64,000 nucleotides of DNA from Methylotenera_A sp044228245 (GTDB taxonomy: Bacteria; Pseudomonadota; Gammaproteobacteria; Burkholderiales; Methylophilaceae). Every line of letters begins with the position of its first letter. Position 1 is the first letter of the stretch. The DNA lies in NCBI GenBank assembly GCA_044228245.1, contig JBGAVG010000002.1:315633-379632 (forward strand), given 5' to 3'. The translations under genes were made by a program, and so were the position numbers. This document shows, piece after piece, positions 52,643 through 62,077 of this stretch. Below the pieces are notes generated by a model. The model was not told the DNA's origin. It saw nothing but the letters and a program-made list of their open reading frames with translations, and searched no databases.

Positions 52643-53026
52643 TTAGTAAATGCCCGTAAATTTTTTAATGTCGCGCAATTGACGCTTGGTTGGCCTTCCC
52701 GCGCCTCTTTCGCGCACCGCATGGTCAGCTTCACGTGTCACTCTGGCATTTTCCCGTCTGGCTTTGCTGGCCCCTGTTTCTGCATATAACAAAGCTGCTT
52801 CAGGTGCCCCTCGGCGAATGTTAGATAGGCCTGCCACCTGCACTTCTATTTCAAAGTCTTTACTGCGGATATGGATCAGCATGCCAGTTTTGACTTCCTT
52901 GGCGGTTTTGGCGCGGTCGCCGTCTACGCGCACCTTGCCGCTATCTACCGCATCTGCCGCGATGCTGCGCGTTTTAAAAAAGCGCGCCGCCCACAGCCAT
53001 TTATCCAGCCGGCACTTGTTATCCAT
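52643..53026 (-). CDS. hslR: S4-domain RNA-binding heat-shock protein (HslR-like)
   Basis: 127 residues from ATG 53026. CRLDKWLWAARFFKTRSIAA (S4 domain start, residue 4), KVRVDGDRAKTAKEV (about 31) and a basic C-terminus GRPTKRQLRDIKKFTGIY. HslR (Hsp15) binds stalled 50S subunits carrying nascent peptidyl-tRNA. A TTG at 53053 overlapping the protease stop would add nine residues; neither start has a strong ribosome site, so the start is open. Confidence 0.85.
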   Translation of the reverse strand: MDNKCRLDKWLWAARFFKTRSIAADAVDSGKVRVDGDRAKTAKEVKTGMLIHIRSKDFEIEVQVAGLSNIRRGAPEAALLYAETGASKARRENARVTREADHAVRERGAGRPTKRQLRDIKKFTGIY

Positions 53027-53049
53027 TTCATCAGTTTTATCTATGCTAC

Positions 53050-55206
53050 TCAACTGTTTGAGGATTTTCTAGGTTTTGGCTGATTGCTCTCCAGCGTTCT
53101 GCGATAACTCGCCAGTACGCTTTGCGCATGTCCCATCACCGTGTCGGCGGTATAATTTCCCGCCGCATCCTGAGTGCCTGCCGCCACACCGGTGAGGTAT
53201 TCAATACCTTCCAGCACATGGTCAATGGTAATGATGTGAAACTGTCCATTTTTTACCGCTTCTATCACGGCACGGTCTAACAGCAAGTGGCGCTGGTTGC
53301 GTTTAGGGATAATCACGCCCTGCTTGCCATCTAAACCAAGCGCCTGGCAGACCCTGAAATAACCTTCTATCTTCTCGTTCACGCCGCCAATCGGCATCAC
53401 TTCGCCAAACTGGTTCAGCGCGCCAGTCACCGCAATGCCTTGCTGAATCGGCAAGTTCGCCATCGCCGATAATAATGCAAATAGCTCTGCGCACGAAGCA
53501 GAATCACCCTCTACGCCAGTGTATTCCTGCTCAAACACCAGCGAGGCATTAAGGCTAAGTGGCGCCAGATGTGAAAAACTGGCGCTAAGCCAATTTTGCA
53601 GAATAAACACGCCTTTGTCATGCGTCGGGCCGCTCATATTGACTTCACGGTCGATATTAACCAAGCCTCTGCCGCCAGGGTAGCAACGGGCCGTAATGCG
53701 GATCGGCGAGCCAAAGCTGGCATCACCCAGCTCAATATGCGTGAGGCCATTCACCTGTCCAACCACCTCACCATGCACTTGAATCAGCAGCTCGTTATCA
53801 ATAATAGAATCACGAATTTGTTCCTCAAAATATTGATTACGTTTCGATTTGGCTTGTATCGCTTCCTGCACATGCTCCGCAGCCACAACCGATGCATTGC
53901 CGGCAAATGCGGCACTTTCCAGCATCAGGTGCTCTAAAAACGCAAAATTAGTGCTAATGCGGACCTGGTCTTCTTCCAGCCGCTGCAGCGCGCCGATTAA
54001 GGCTGCTACAGCCTCTCGCGAAAAGGGTATCAAATGATGCTGCGCACATTTTTGTGCAACAAACCCGGAAATCGCAGCATAGTTTTCCGGATTCGCCAGG
54101 ATGCGCTCGGCAAATTCCACTTTAATAGGGAAATAATCGAAGAAATCAGGCTGCTCGTTCAGGCAATTATAAAAATCCCCACGCGTGGCAATCAACACCA
54201 GCTTGACTTGCAGTGGCAACAGCGTGTTACTTGCCACGTAACCCGCACTTTGCGAGCTACTGCCCACGTCCTCAATTTGTAAATTGCCGTTACGCAAAAA
54301 TCGATAGAGCTTTTCGATGATTTGTGCGCCGTTTTGCTCATCGCATAACAAATCACGCAAATGTAGTAACAGCATGCCGCCATCTGCCCTGTGCAAATTA
54401 CCTGCACGTAAGCGTAAAAAACTTGGCAGCGCAGACGCGTCAGACGCCGTTTCTATCGCGCCGAATAAGGAGTGAAGGCTGGGATCGCTATCGTAAATTA
54501 CCGGCTGATTAAGTTCCTGCGCAACTGTCTTTTGGTTATCCACCAGCAAATTGACACGAAAACGTGCAAAAAATGCTTCATTGATCAGGCCTTCCAGATT
54601 GTTATCCGACTCGCTGTTTGCTGACGGCTGCCAAGTTTGCAAATACGCCAAAATCTCTTGCCTAATCAATTTAATATATTGATTTAATTGGGGTGCACAA
54701 TCTACCAATGCGTCTTCTAATACTGCAATTGCTTTAGTCAGCCATTGTTCAGCCCTCGCCAGCATTTCTTGCTGGTTTGCCGCTGCTGCAAAATTGGGCA
54801 TCTCAAGCATCAATGCTCGCGCAAAGGCATCCATCTCGGCGCGCAGCTTTTGTCCTGCGCCTACCGGCAGCTTCACCAAGGTAGGCTGGTTCAGTTGCTC
54901 AAAATCATAAATCGCAACCAGATCATATAATTTTGCATTCGATTTTTGCTTGGCCACTTCATGCATCGCGCTTTGCATCAGCGAGCTTCGGCCACTGCCC
55001 TGCTCACCCAGCACGATTAAATTAAAACCGCTTTGACTTAAATTCAAGCCAAACAAAGCAGCCTTTTTAGCCTCGCTTTGCGCTACCCAGCCGTGAATAT
55101 GCGGCTGGTAACCTATTGAATCACCTAGCAGCTCCTCTGTAGTCCTAAACTTAAAATCGTTTAAGGATATAGAAGCATTGAGTTCGCTTGTGTTTAATAT
55201 TTGCAT
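53050..55206 (-). CDS. Lon-family ATP-dependent protease (YcbZ/AAA_32 type)
   Basis: 718 residues. The N-terminal ATPase part has a P-loop variant VLGEQGSGRSSLM (about 66), with Arg in the usual Lys position, as often in this subfamily; a FLRNGNLQIEDVGSSSQSAG segment follows (about 310). The C-terminal Lon protease domain has VEGDSASCAELFALLSAMAN with catalytic Ser (about 575) and MPIGGVNEKIEGYFRV with catalytic Lys (about 618), so the peptidase looks active, unlike E. coli YcbZ. Cytoplasmic; substrates unknown. Lies directly upstream of the hslR-like gene. Confidence 0.87.
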   Translation of the reverse strand: MQILNTSELNASISLNDFKFRTTEELLGDSIGYQPHIHGWVAQSEAKKAALFGLNLSQSGFNLIVLGEQGSGRSSLMQSAMHEVAKQKSNAKLYDLVAIYDFEQLNQPTLVKLPVGAGQKLRAEMDAFARALMLEMPNFAAAANQQEMLARAEQWLTKAIAVLEDALVDCAPQLNQYIKLIRQEILAYLQTWQPSANSESDNNLEGLINEAFFARFRVNLLVDNQKTVAQELNQPVIYDSDPSLHSLFGAIETASDASALPSFLRLRAGNLHRADGGMLLLHLRDLLCDEQNGAQIIEKLYRFLRNGNLQIEDVGSSSQSAGYVASNTLLPLQVKLVLIATRGDFYNCLNEQPDFFDYFPIKVEFAERILANPENYAAISGFVAQKCAQHHLIPFSREAVAALIGALQRLEEDQVRISTNFAFLEHLMLESAAFAGNASVVAAEHVQEAIQAKSKRNQYFEEQIRDSIIDNELLIQVHGEVVGQVNGLTHIELGDASFGSPIRITARCYPGGRGLVNIDREVNMSGPTHDKGVFILQNWLSASFSHLAPLSLNASLVFEQEYTGVEGDSASCAELFALLSAMANLPIQQGIAVTGALNQFGEVMPIGGVNEKIEGYFRVCQALGLDGKQGVIIPKRNQRHLLLDRAVIEAVKNGQFHIITIDHVLEGIEYLTGVAAGTQDAAGNYTADTVMGHAQSVLASYRRTLESNQPKPRKSSNS

Positions 55207-55209
55207 CGA

Positions 55210-55662
55210 TTATTTCTGCCAGCGTATTTTAGCTGCGTCATCCGAAAGTTTAGCATCAACCCAGCGTTCACCCTGATTTGTTGCTTCTTTTTTCCAAAAT
55301 GGCGCACTTGTTTTCAAAAAATCCATGATAAATTCGCACGCCTTGAACGCTTCACCGCGATGCGTACTCGTCACCGCCACCAATACAATCTGATCCAACG
55401 GCTTAAGCGTGCCAACACGGTGAATGATGAGACTGTCAATGATATTCCAGCGTGTTTTTGCTTCATCTTCAATGGCTTGCAACGCTTTCTCGGTCATTTC
55501 CGGATAATGTTCAAGCGTAAGCGTATTGATTGCATCACCATCGTTTACATCGCGCACTTGACCAACAAAGCTGACAAGTGCGCCAATACTGGGGTTTGCC
55601 AGCCTGAGTTTGTTAAGCTCAAGGCCAACATCAAAATCTTCTGTTTGTACGCGAACACTCAT
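55210..55662 (-). CDS. moaE: Molybdopterin synthase large subunit
   Basis: With MoaD, converts cyclic pyranopterin monophosphate to molybdopterin. 150 residues: GALVSFVGQVRDVNDGDAI (about 27), LTLEHYPEMTEKALQAI (about 48), IIHRVGTLKPLDQIVLVAVT (about 79) and RGEAFKACEFIMDFLKTSAP with WKKE (about 102), which forms the catalytic lysine region. Six bases follow moaD. Confidence 0.95.
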   Translation of the reverse strand: MSVRVQTEDFDVGLELNKLRLANPSIGALVSFVGQVRDVNDGDAINTLTLEHYPEMTEKALQAIEDEAKTRWNIIDSLIIHRVGTLKPLDQIVLVAVTSTHRGEAFKACEFIMDFLKTSAPFWKKEATNQGERWVDAKLSDDAAKIRWQK

Positions 55663-55668
55663 AAAACA

Positions 55669-55926
55669 TTACCCGCCTGTGACAGGCGGAAAAAATGCCA
55701 CCTCGTCACCGGCCTGGATTGTCGCCATGTCATCTACCAGTTGATGGTTAATGGCGGCACGCACGGTTTGCTTGCCATTGAACAGGCTTGCCCAAACATC
55801 TCCACGTTGTGACAAATGATTTTTGAGTGCAGTCACGGTTGTAACATGGCTTGGCAAATCTACTTCCTCAGTCGAATAGTTCACCGCTTCCTTGATTCTT
55901 GCAAAATACAATAATTTGATATTCAT
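55669..55926 (-). CDS. moaD: Molybdopterin synthase small subunit (sulfur carrier)
   Basis: 85-residue beta-grasp protein. MNIKLLYFARIKEAVNY start, DEVAFFPPVTGG end with the C-terminal Gly-Gly that is adenylated by MoeB and thiocarboxylated. Pairs with the adjacent moaE. Confidence 0.93.
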   Translation of the reverse strand: MNIKLLYFARIKEAVNYSTEEVDLPSHVTTVTALKNHLSQRGDVWASLFNGKQTVRAAINHQLVDDMATIQAGDEVAFFPPVTGG

Positions 55927-55932
55927 ACTGTT

Positions 55933-57258
55933 CTAATCTTCTTTATCATCAACCACGTCCAGCAAATCCACAGGCTCGTTGCTTAATTCTACGCGTTCGA
56001 TCTGTGCAAAGCGCCGCGATATTTTCTGGCTGGATTTATGCACTTCCTGGGCGTTGTCATTTGCCTGGCGAATGTTGTCCGCGAGTTTTTTCATGCGTAC
56101 GTCAAAACGCTCAAAATCTTTACTCAGCTTGCCCAGCTCATCCTTAATAATATGCACCTGCTTGCGCATTTCCACATCTTTGAGTACGGCACGCGCGGTG
56201 TTGAGCACCGCCATCAGCGTGGTGGGCGATACCAGCCATACCCGCTTGTTCATGGCGTAATCAATGATTTCCGGATGGTAGGCATGGATCTCGGCAAACA
56301 CGGCCTCGGCAGGGATAAACATCACCGCGCCGTCACTCGTCACATTGGGGATAATATACTTGGCGGCAATGTCATCCACATGCTTTTTCACGTCCAGCTT
56401 GAATTGCTTCTCTGCCAGATTTTGTGCGGCTTCACTCAGGCTGCTATCAAACATTTTATGGTAATTTTCGAGCGGAAATTTGCTGTCCACCGCGACTGTT
56501 CCTGTCGGCTGCGGCAGAAACAATGCACAGTCCACGCGCGTATCATTTTCAAAGGTGTGCTGCATTTTAAAGCTATCTGGCGGTAGCACGTTACGCACCA
56601 GGCCTTCCAGCTGCACCTCGCCATAGGCGCCGCGGCTGCGCTTATCACCCAGCAGCTCCTGCAGGCTGACCATATTCACAGTAAGGCCATCGATCTTCTT
56701 CTGCGCCTCGTCTATGGTAGCAAGCCGCGCCATTACATTGGCAAAAGTTTCATTGGTTTTTTTAAACCCTTCGTCCAGCCTCTCGGAAACCTTCCCGCCA
56801 ATCTCCTGCAGTCGTGCATCCACAATCTTGCCTAATGATTCGATACTTTGCGTGAGTGTTGTGGTGGCTTTAAGCATGGTGTCATTGATAATCGCCTGCT
56901 GCGCCAGGCCCTGCTCGCTCAGGGTTTTATGCAGCGTTTCCAGAACCGTTTCGCGGGTTTGCGCCAAACTGGTGTTCTGCGCGAGCTGCAAGGCCTGCAT
57001 GGCATCACGTGTGGCTTGCAATTCGGTTGAAACCGCTGTTTTAAGCTTGTCACCGCTGTCCTGCGAGGCAGTATTCATGCGGTCTCCCAGCTTGTTTAAT
57101 CCATCATTCAAATCCACCAGCATGGCACGATGCTTTTCTTCCAGTTGATTCAGCAGCGCACTGTTTTTAGTATTCGTAAACTCGCGCCAGGCGAGCCATG
57201 CCAGCAAAATAATGGCTAAAGCTAAAAGTAAGACTATAATTTCATTCATGCTGTTCAT
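55933..57258 (-). CDS. rmuC: DNA recombination protein RmuC
   Basis: 441 residues. One N-terminal membrane helix (about 5-22), a long coiled coil (about 30-190), then the RmuC nuclease-like core: DKRSRGAYGEVQLEGLVRNV (about 206), DCALFLPQPTGTVAVDSKFP (about 243) and YIIPNVTSDGAVMFIPAEAV (about 302). RmuC limits inversions and recombination at short repeats; the mechanism is not settled. ATG 57258 or the ATG three codons later. Only 26 bases separate it from the divergent CHASE2 gene. Confidence 0.93.
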   Translation of the reverse strand: MNSMNEIIVLLLALAIILLAWLAWREFTNTKNSALLNQLEEKHRAMLVDLNDGLNKLGDRMNTASQDSGDKLKTAVSTELQATRDAMQALQLAQNTSLAQTRETVLETLHKTLSEQGLAQQAIINDTMLKATTTLTQSIESLGKIVDARLQEIGGKVSERLDEGFKKTNETFANVMARLATIDEAQKKIDGLTVNMVSLQELLGDKRSRGAYGEVQLEGLVRNVLPPDSFKMQHTFENDTRVDCALFLPQPTGTVAVDSKFPLENYHKMFDSSLSEAAQNLAEKQFKLDVKKHVDDIAAKYIIPNVTSDGAVMFIPAEAVFAEIHAYHPEIIDYAMNKRVWLVSPTTLMAVLNTARAVLKDVEMRKQVHIIKDELGKLSKDFERFDVRMKKLADNIRQANDNAQEVHKSSQKISRRFAQIERVELSNEPVDLLDVVDDKED

Positions 57259-57284
57259 TATAAACTACAGTCGCATTCCTCTCT

Positions 57285-58985
57285 ATGATTAAGCTAAAAC
57301 TGCTGCTCGGCCAATGGCTGGCCAATCTGACCCGTAAATTAAAAAATAATTTTTACATTTACCTGGCCACATTGTTTACGTTGCTGGTGTTGCTGGATGC
57401 CGGTATATTCCACGTGGGCGAGAATATGCGCGATAAAGCGTTTGATTTTATGGTGAAAAATCGTGTGTTTCAGCCCAAGCCCGATAAAGACATTATTATC
57501 GTTGATATTAACGAAGCGAGTCTGGCCGCGTTCGCCAAAGAATATGGCCGCTGGCCGTGGCCGCGCCAGGTGCTGGGCGAATTTGTCGAGAACATTCAGG
57601 CACAACACCCCAAAGCCATCGTGTTTGATATCGTGTTTTCGGACGCGGACATTTACAACCCTGATAGTGACGCCTATTTTAACGAGGTGATTGCAGGCAG
57701 CGACAATATCTTCTTCCCGATTCTGCGTCTGGACGCCTCTCAGGACAGCTTGAGCAAGCTCAAGTTTGCACTGATTCCCGGCCTGCAGGCGGATAATGAC
57801 GCCGACAAAAATGCCACGATTGCAGCCGTATTGCCGCATTTTGAAGGTGCGTTAAGGCCCAACCGGCTGGGTACACATAATGTGTACCCCAATATCGATG
57901 GCATTGTGCGCGAATACCGCATGTTTCATGATGACTACGGCTGGCGCCTGCCGTCGTTACCTCTGGTGGTAGCACAGTTTTCCGGCGCGGCAGATACCGA
58001 GCGCCTGCCCAAAGACATGCTGATTAACTGGCGCGGCAAGCCATTCAGCTACACCTATGCCACGTTTAGCGATGTTTTTACAGACTTGGCCAGCAAGGAT
58101 AAGAAACGTCCGCAGGACGAATTTACCAACAAAATCGTCATTATCGGCTCTACCGCGCCAGGACTGTTCGACATCAGGCCTACCGCCATGGATAAACAGT
58201 TTCCCGGTGTTGAGATCGTTGCTACAGCCATCGACAACGCCAAACATGGTGATTACCTAAAAGTGTGGCGCGGCAAAATCCCTTATATTCTGTTGAGTCT
58301 GCTGCTCATCTGGGCCACTACGCTCGCGTTTTACCTGAAAGTAGATCGCGATAGATTCAACTCCATCTTTACCGGCAGCCAGGTCGGCTTGCTGGTGCTG
58401 TCGTATATTGCCATTAATGTCAGCAACACCTATTTGGATCTCACAGCACCAATTCTATGGACTGTGGCCCTGTTCGGTATCGCCAAAATCTACGCGCTGG
58501 CCACAGACCGCGCCTTGCAGCGCTGGCTGGCATTTGGTGTAAAATCAGATGCCGCAGAGCACAGCGTACTGATGATGCCGATTCTGGTAGAGGCAAGCGA
58601 GCCTTTAAGCGATGCATTGCTTAAAAAGCTCAAACGCGGCATCGAGCTTGCCAGCCATTCACCCAGCAATATCGAAACCCTGCATGGCACACAAAGCGGC
58701 ATCTGGGGATTGTTTGGCGACATGGTGGTGGTAAGCTGGATGTATGCAGACAACAAGCCAGAATATGGCGCGGCCGCAAAACAGGATGCACAGAATATTG
58801 CACAGCAGTTGTCAACTTTAATTGCAAATATAGGTCTACCGGATAGCACTGCCACGCGTTACACGTTGCACGAAGGCAAATTGCTCAATCACTCAACCAC
58901 AACACTGGCTTCGCAGTGGCGTACGCTGTTTGCGCAAGCGGTGATTAAACTGGAACATAACGACGCATTTAAGGATTTAGCATGA
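57285..58985 (+). CDS. CHASE2-domain membrane sensor with atypical C-terminal domain
   Basis: 566 residues. N-terminal membrane helix (about 25-45), a periplasmic CHASE2 domain (about 45-330: RDKAFDFMVKNRVF, IIIVDINEASLAAFAKEYGR and KIVIIGSTAPGLFDIRPTAM, the last about 285), three membrane helices (about 340-410) and a 150-residue cytoplasmic tail. The tail is not a recognisable kinase, GGDEF or normal cyclase. FGDMVVVSWMYAD (about 485) lies where nucleotide cyclases have GDGVMA, but the metal-binding aspartates are not evident. Stop overlaps the SH3 gene start (ATGA). Confidence 0.85.
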   Translation: MIKLKLLLGQWLANLTRKLKNNFYIYLATLFTLLVLLDAGIFHVGENMRDKAFDFMVKNRVFQPKPDKDIIIVDINEASLAAFAKEYGRWPWPRQVLGEFVENIQAQHPKAIVFDIVFSDADIYNPDSDAYFNEVIAGSDNIFFPILRLDASQDSLSKLKFALIPGLQADNDADKNATIAAVLPHFEGALRPNRLGTHNVYPNIDGIVREYRMFHDDYGWRLPSLPLVVAQFSGAADTERLPKDMLINWRGKPFSYTYATFSDVFTDLASKDKKRPQDEFTNKIVIIGSTAPGLFDIRPTAMDKQFPGVEIVATAIDNAKHGDYLKVWRGKIPYILLSLLLIWATTLAFYLKVDRDRFNSIFTGSQVGLLVLSYIAINVSNTYLDLTAPILWTVALFGIAKIYALATDRALQRWLAFGVKSDAAEHSVLMMPILVEASEPLSDALLKKLKRGIELASHSPSNIETLHGTQSGIWGLFGDMVVVSWMYADNKPEYGAAAKQDAQNIAQQLSTLIANIGLPDSTATRYTLHEGKLLNHSTTTLASQWRTLFAQAVIKLEHNDAFKDLA

Positions 58986-59476
58986 AAAATTTACTTAAAA
59001 GAATACTGTTAATCGGGCTAATAAGCCCTGTTCTTGCGCTTTCTGGCGAGGTTGGTACGGCATTGAAAGCTGACGCCATGCGTGCCGAACCGTTTGCCGA
59101 TGCCAAAACGGTAGGCAATTTTAATAAAGGCGAGAGCGTTGATATCCTGAACAAAAAAGGCGCCTGGCTGCAGGTTAAAACCAAAAAGAGTACCGGCTGG
59201 GTACGCATACTCTCTGTTAAACGTGGCAGCGCTTCAGGCAGCACCAGCGCTAAAGGCGTACTGGACGTGGCGAGCGGCCGCGCTGGCACCGGGCAGGTTG
59301 TTTCGACCACCGGCATCCGCGGCTTGAGTGCGGAGGAACTGAAAGCCGCCAAATTTAACGAAGAAGAAATGAAAAAGATGGAAAGCCACACGCTCACCCC
59401 AAATGACGGACAGCAATTCGCCAATGCTGGCGGCCTGAATGCCATCAAAATGGCTTACCTGAAAGGAGCCAAATAA
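58982..59476 (+). CDS. Secreted SH3-domain protein
   Basis: 164 residues. Signal peptide MKNLLKRILLIGLISPVLALS. One bacterial SH3 domain follows (about 22-80): GTALKADAMRAEPFADAK, then FNKGESVDILNKKGAWLQVK and TGWVRILSVKRG. A C-terminal part with TTGIRGLSAEELKAAKFNEEE is conserved only with its neighbours, as far as can be seen. It may bind peptidoglycan or assist the M48 peptidase. Start overlaps CHASE2 by four bases; stop and the peptidase start share one base. Confidence 0.82.
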   Translation: MKNLLKRILLIGLISPVLALSGEVGTALKADAMRAEPFADAKTVGNFNKGESVDILNKKGAWLQVKTKKSTGWVRILSVKRGSASGSTSAKGVLDVASGRAGTGQVVSTTGIRGLSAEELKAAKFNEEEMKKMESHTLTPNDGQQFANAGGLNAIKMAYLKGAK

Positions 59477-60456
59477 TGCGCAAGATAAGCATGAACAAAT
59501 TATTGATAGGTCTGTTAGTAACGGCTGGTGTATTTACCGCACTTTCAATTCCTCCGGCACAAGCACTGGACTTAGGCAAAGCGCTCGAAGAAGCCGTAAA
59601 AAGCAAGGTCGAAGAAGTTAAGAATGGCGGTGAGACACCCTCAACCCCCACTTCTGAGGCTGCTCCCGCTGCACCAGTAAACACGACTACCAATGCCAGC
59701 CCTGTGGCGACGACAGAGCCAGCGCCAGCATCTGCGCAACCTGAATTCAATTGGAAAAAACCAAGCAAAGAAGAAGAGATTGCGTTGGGGCGTGAGATTA
59801 CAGGCAGCTTGCTGGGCGCTGCGCCGCTGGTGAAAGATGAGGCATTGCAGAAATACGTGAACCAGGTCGGGCGCTGGGTGGCAAATCAATCCGAGCGAGC
59901 TGATTTACCCTGGAAATTCGGCGTGATTGATAGCAACGACATTAATGCATTTGCAGCGCCGGGCGGCTACGTGCTGATTACCAAAGGCTTGTACCAGAAA
60001 CTGCAGAACGAAGCGCAACTGGCGGGCGTGCTGGGCCATGAAATTGCCCATGTCGTAAAAAAACACCAGCTCAAAGTGCTGCAGAAGCAGCAATTGTTGA
60101 ACATTGGCGCCGGAAAATTGGGTGATTTATTTAGCAAAAATGACAAGCTCGCCAAAAAAGCCATTAGCAGCGGTGCCGAAATCAGCGCGCGCAGTCTGGA
60201 CAAAACTGCAGAGTTCGAGGCAGACCGCATGGGCATGGTATTGGCTACCCGCGCCGGTTATGATGCCTATGGCCTGCCGGATGTGCTGCAGACCATCGGT
60301 CAAACCAACAAGAGTGATGATAGCGTAGCCTTGCTGTTTAAAACGCACCCCCACCCTGACGAGCGTTTAACCAAGTTAGGCGATAGCGCCGGCAGCAGCT
60401 TTGATAATATCAAAACAGGGAAAACCCTGGAGAATCGGTTTCATAAGCTGAATTAA
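59476..60456 (+). CDS. Secreted M48-family zinc metallopeptidase
   Basis: 326 residues. Signal peptide to about 31 (PPAQA|LDLG); no lipobox. A low-complexity Ala/Pro/Thr linker (about 55-85) precedes the M48 catalytic domain: INAFAAPGGYVLITKGLYQK (about 155), GVLGHEIAHVVKKHQLK (HEXXH zinc site, about 187) and EFEADRMGMVLATRAGYDAY (third zinc ligand, about 245), ending HPHPDERLTKLGDSAG. Periplasmic, relatives of BepA/LoiP that act in outer-membrane protein quality control. Third gene of the CHASE2-SH3-M48 operon. Confidence 0.9.
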   Translation: MRKISMNKLLIGLLVTAGVFTALSIPPAQALDLGKALEEAVKSKVEEVKNGGETPSTPTSEAAPAAPVNTTTNASPVATTEPAPASAQPEFNWKKPSKEEEIALGREITGSLLGAAPLVKDEALQKYVNQVGRWVANQSERADLPWKFGVIDSNDINAFAAPGGYVLITKGLYQKLQNEAQLAGVLGHEIAHVVKKHQLKVLQKQQLLNIGAGKLGDLFSKNDKLAKKAISSGAEISARSLDKTAEFEADRMGMVLATRAGYDAYGLPDVLQTIGQTNKSDDSVALLFKTHPHPDERLTKLGDSAGSSFDNIKTGKTLENRFHKLN

Positions 60457-60477
60457 CCAGCGAGCGGATGAACTAAA

Positions 60478-61503
60478 TTAAACCAAATGCCGCGCTCTCA
60501 GCTCAGTCTTGATATAAGCATAATAGATCGGCGCTGCAACGATACCGGCAATGCCGAACGCGGCCTCCATCATCACCATGGCAATCAGGAGTTCCCAAGC
60601 GTAAGCACGAATCTGGCCGCCCACGATGCGCGCATTCAAGAAATATTCCAGTTTGTGAATCACAACGAGATACAGCAGCGAGGCAATGGCCACGCCCAGT
60701 GACTGGCTTAAGCTCACGATGACAATAATGGTGTTTGAGACTAAGTTGCCCACCACCGGTATCAGGCCGACCACAAAGGTGATCGCTATCATGGTTTTGA
60801 CCAGCGGCAGGTGCACGCCCAGCAAGGGCAATACCGCTGCCAGATAAACACCGGTAAAGAAAGCGTTGATGGCGGCGATACGCACTTGTGCAAATACCAC
60901 GCGCCTGAAAGCATCGCCGAATAAGGTTGTGCGCTCTGCCAGCGCACGCGCAAACGGCTTGAAATTATCCATCACAATGGCATCATGCATCGCCAGTATG
61001 CCGCCAATAATCATGCCCAGAATCACATGCGCGGTAACACGGCCAGCCTCCTTGCCGACCCCTTGCAAGGCATCGGCATGCTCACGCAGCCATACTGTCG
61101 CCTGCTCCTTCAAAGTGATGGCATCGGCAGGAAGCCGTTCCAGCACCCAGGCAGGCAGAATCTGGCGTGAATCTTCGATGATCTGCGCCATCTTTGCCAT
61201 CAGCACGGTAATGCTGCCCGCATCCGACCTGAAGAAGGCCACAAGTCCGGCGCCAGCCAGGCCCAGCAGCCCGACGATCACGACTACCAGAAAACCCACA
61301 GCCCACAGCTTGGCATGATTGCTCGATCTTTTGCTGGGAAACCGGCGCGCGATATATGGCGTCATCATGCCGACAAGCTCGTATACGAGCAAGCCCGAAA
61401 TGAGCGATGGCAGCAAACCGAACTTGAGAATGTATAGCAAGGCAAGGCCAATCACGATCCAGGAAGCTACATCGTATGGATTGACTCGAGATTTTTGTAT
61501 CAT
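60478..61503 (-). CDS. AI-2E/PerM-family permease
   Basis: 341 residues and about 7-8 membrane segments. VASWIVIGLALLYILKFGL start, FGDAFRRVVFAQVRIAAINA (about 196), VGLIPVVGNLVSNTIIVIVS (about 250) and a C-terminal LEYFLNARIVGGQIRAYAWE signature (about 288) mark the AI-2E exporter family. Substrate unknown; AI-2 export is shown only for a few members. Ends 21 bases from the convergent peptidase gene. Confidence 0.87.
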   Translation of the reverse strand: MIQKSRVNPYDVASWIVIGLALLYILKFGLLPSLISGLLVYELVGMMTPYIARRFPSKRSSNHAKLWAVGFLVVVIVGLLGLAGAGLVAFFRSDAGSITVLMAKMAQIIEDSRQILPAWVLERLPADAITLKEQATVWLREHADALQGVGKEAGRVTAHVILGMIIGGILAMHDAIVMDNFKPFARALAERTTLFGDAFRRVVFAQVRIAAINAFFTGVYLAAVLPLLGVHLPLVKTMIAITFVVGLIPVVGNLVSNTIIVIVSLSQSLGVAIASLLYLVVIHKLEYFLNARIVGGQIRAYAWELLIAMVMMEAAFGIAGIVAAPIYYAYIKTELRARHLV

Positions 61504-61516
61504 ATTTTATGCTTAA

Positions 61517-62077
61517 TCATGTAAACCGATCCATCAACGCAGAGGTTTCTGCAATGGGGAGGCTAATTTTAACATGCACCGCATGATCAAATGTTTTATC
61601 GATGATCTTGCCTTTTAACTGATTCACTACCCGGCTGAGTTCATCGACGCGGTTGTATTGCACGGTGAGTTTAACCGTTTGCATTTCAACATATGGGATT
61701 GTTTGCGCCGCCTCCAGCGCCATTTTGGCCGTACCGCCATAGGCGCGTGCCAGCCCGCCGGTTCCCAGATTAATGCCGCCATAGTAGCGAATCACGCCCA
61801 CGGCAACATTCACCAGATCACGCCCTTCCAGCATCTGCAATATCGGCTTGCCTGCCGTGCCGGACGGCTCACCGGCATCGGAAAATCTTGGAACAATGCC
61901 ATCCATCGTTTTTATTCTAAACGCATAGGCCAGATGGCTCGCACCTTGATGTTGCGCCGCAATCTGCCGTAAAAAATGTCCGACCTGCTGTTCCGTTTCA
62001 CAGTGTGCAGCCCAGGCAAAAAACCGCGATTTATTGATGGTTTGCTCTGCAGACCCCGTCGTTTCGATCGTCTGCAT
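61517..62077 (-). CDS. YigZ/IMPACT-family protein
   Basis: 186 residues of the YigZ (UPF0029/IMPACT) family. SRFFAWAAHCETEQQVGHFL (about 17), ASHLAYAFRI, RFSDAGEPSGTAGKPILQML (about 64) and GVIRYYGGINLGTGGLARAY (about 97) are family hallmarks. Human IMPACT inhibits GCN2; the bacterial role is not known. The start overlaps the fhs stop (TAATG), so translation is coupled. Confidence 0.92.
   Translation of the reverse strand: MQTIETTGSAEQTINKSRFFAWAAHCETEQQVGHFLRQIAAQHQGASHLAYAFRIKTMDGIVPRFSDAGEPSGTAGKPILQMLEGRDLVNVAVGVIRYYGGINLGTGGLARAYGGTAKMALEAAQTIPYVEMQTVKLTVQYNRVDELSRVVNQLKGKIIDKTFDHAVHVKISLPIAETSALMDRFT

Noticed and set aside
53303..53494. Short frames shadowing the Lon-family protease
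   Set aside because: They overlap a well-supported conserved gene and have no independent support.
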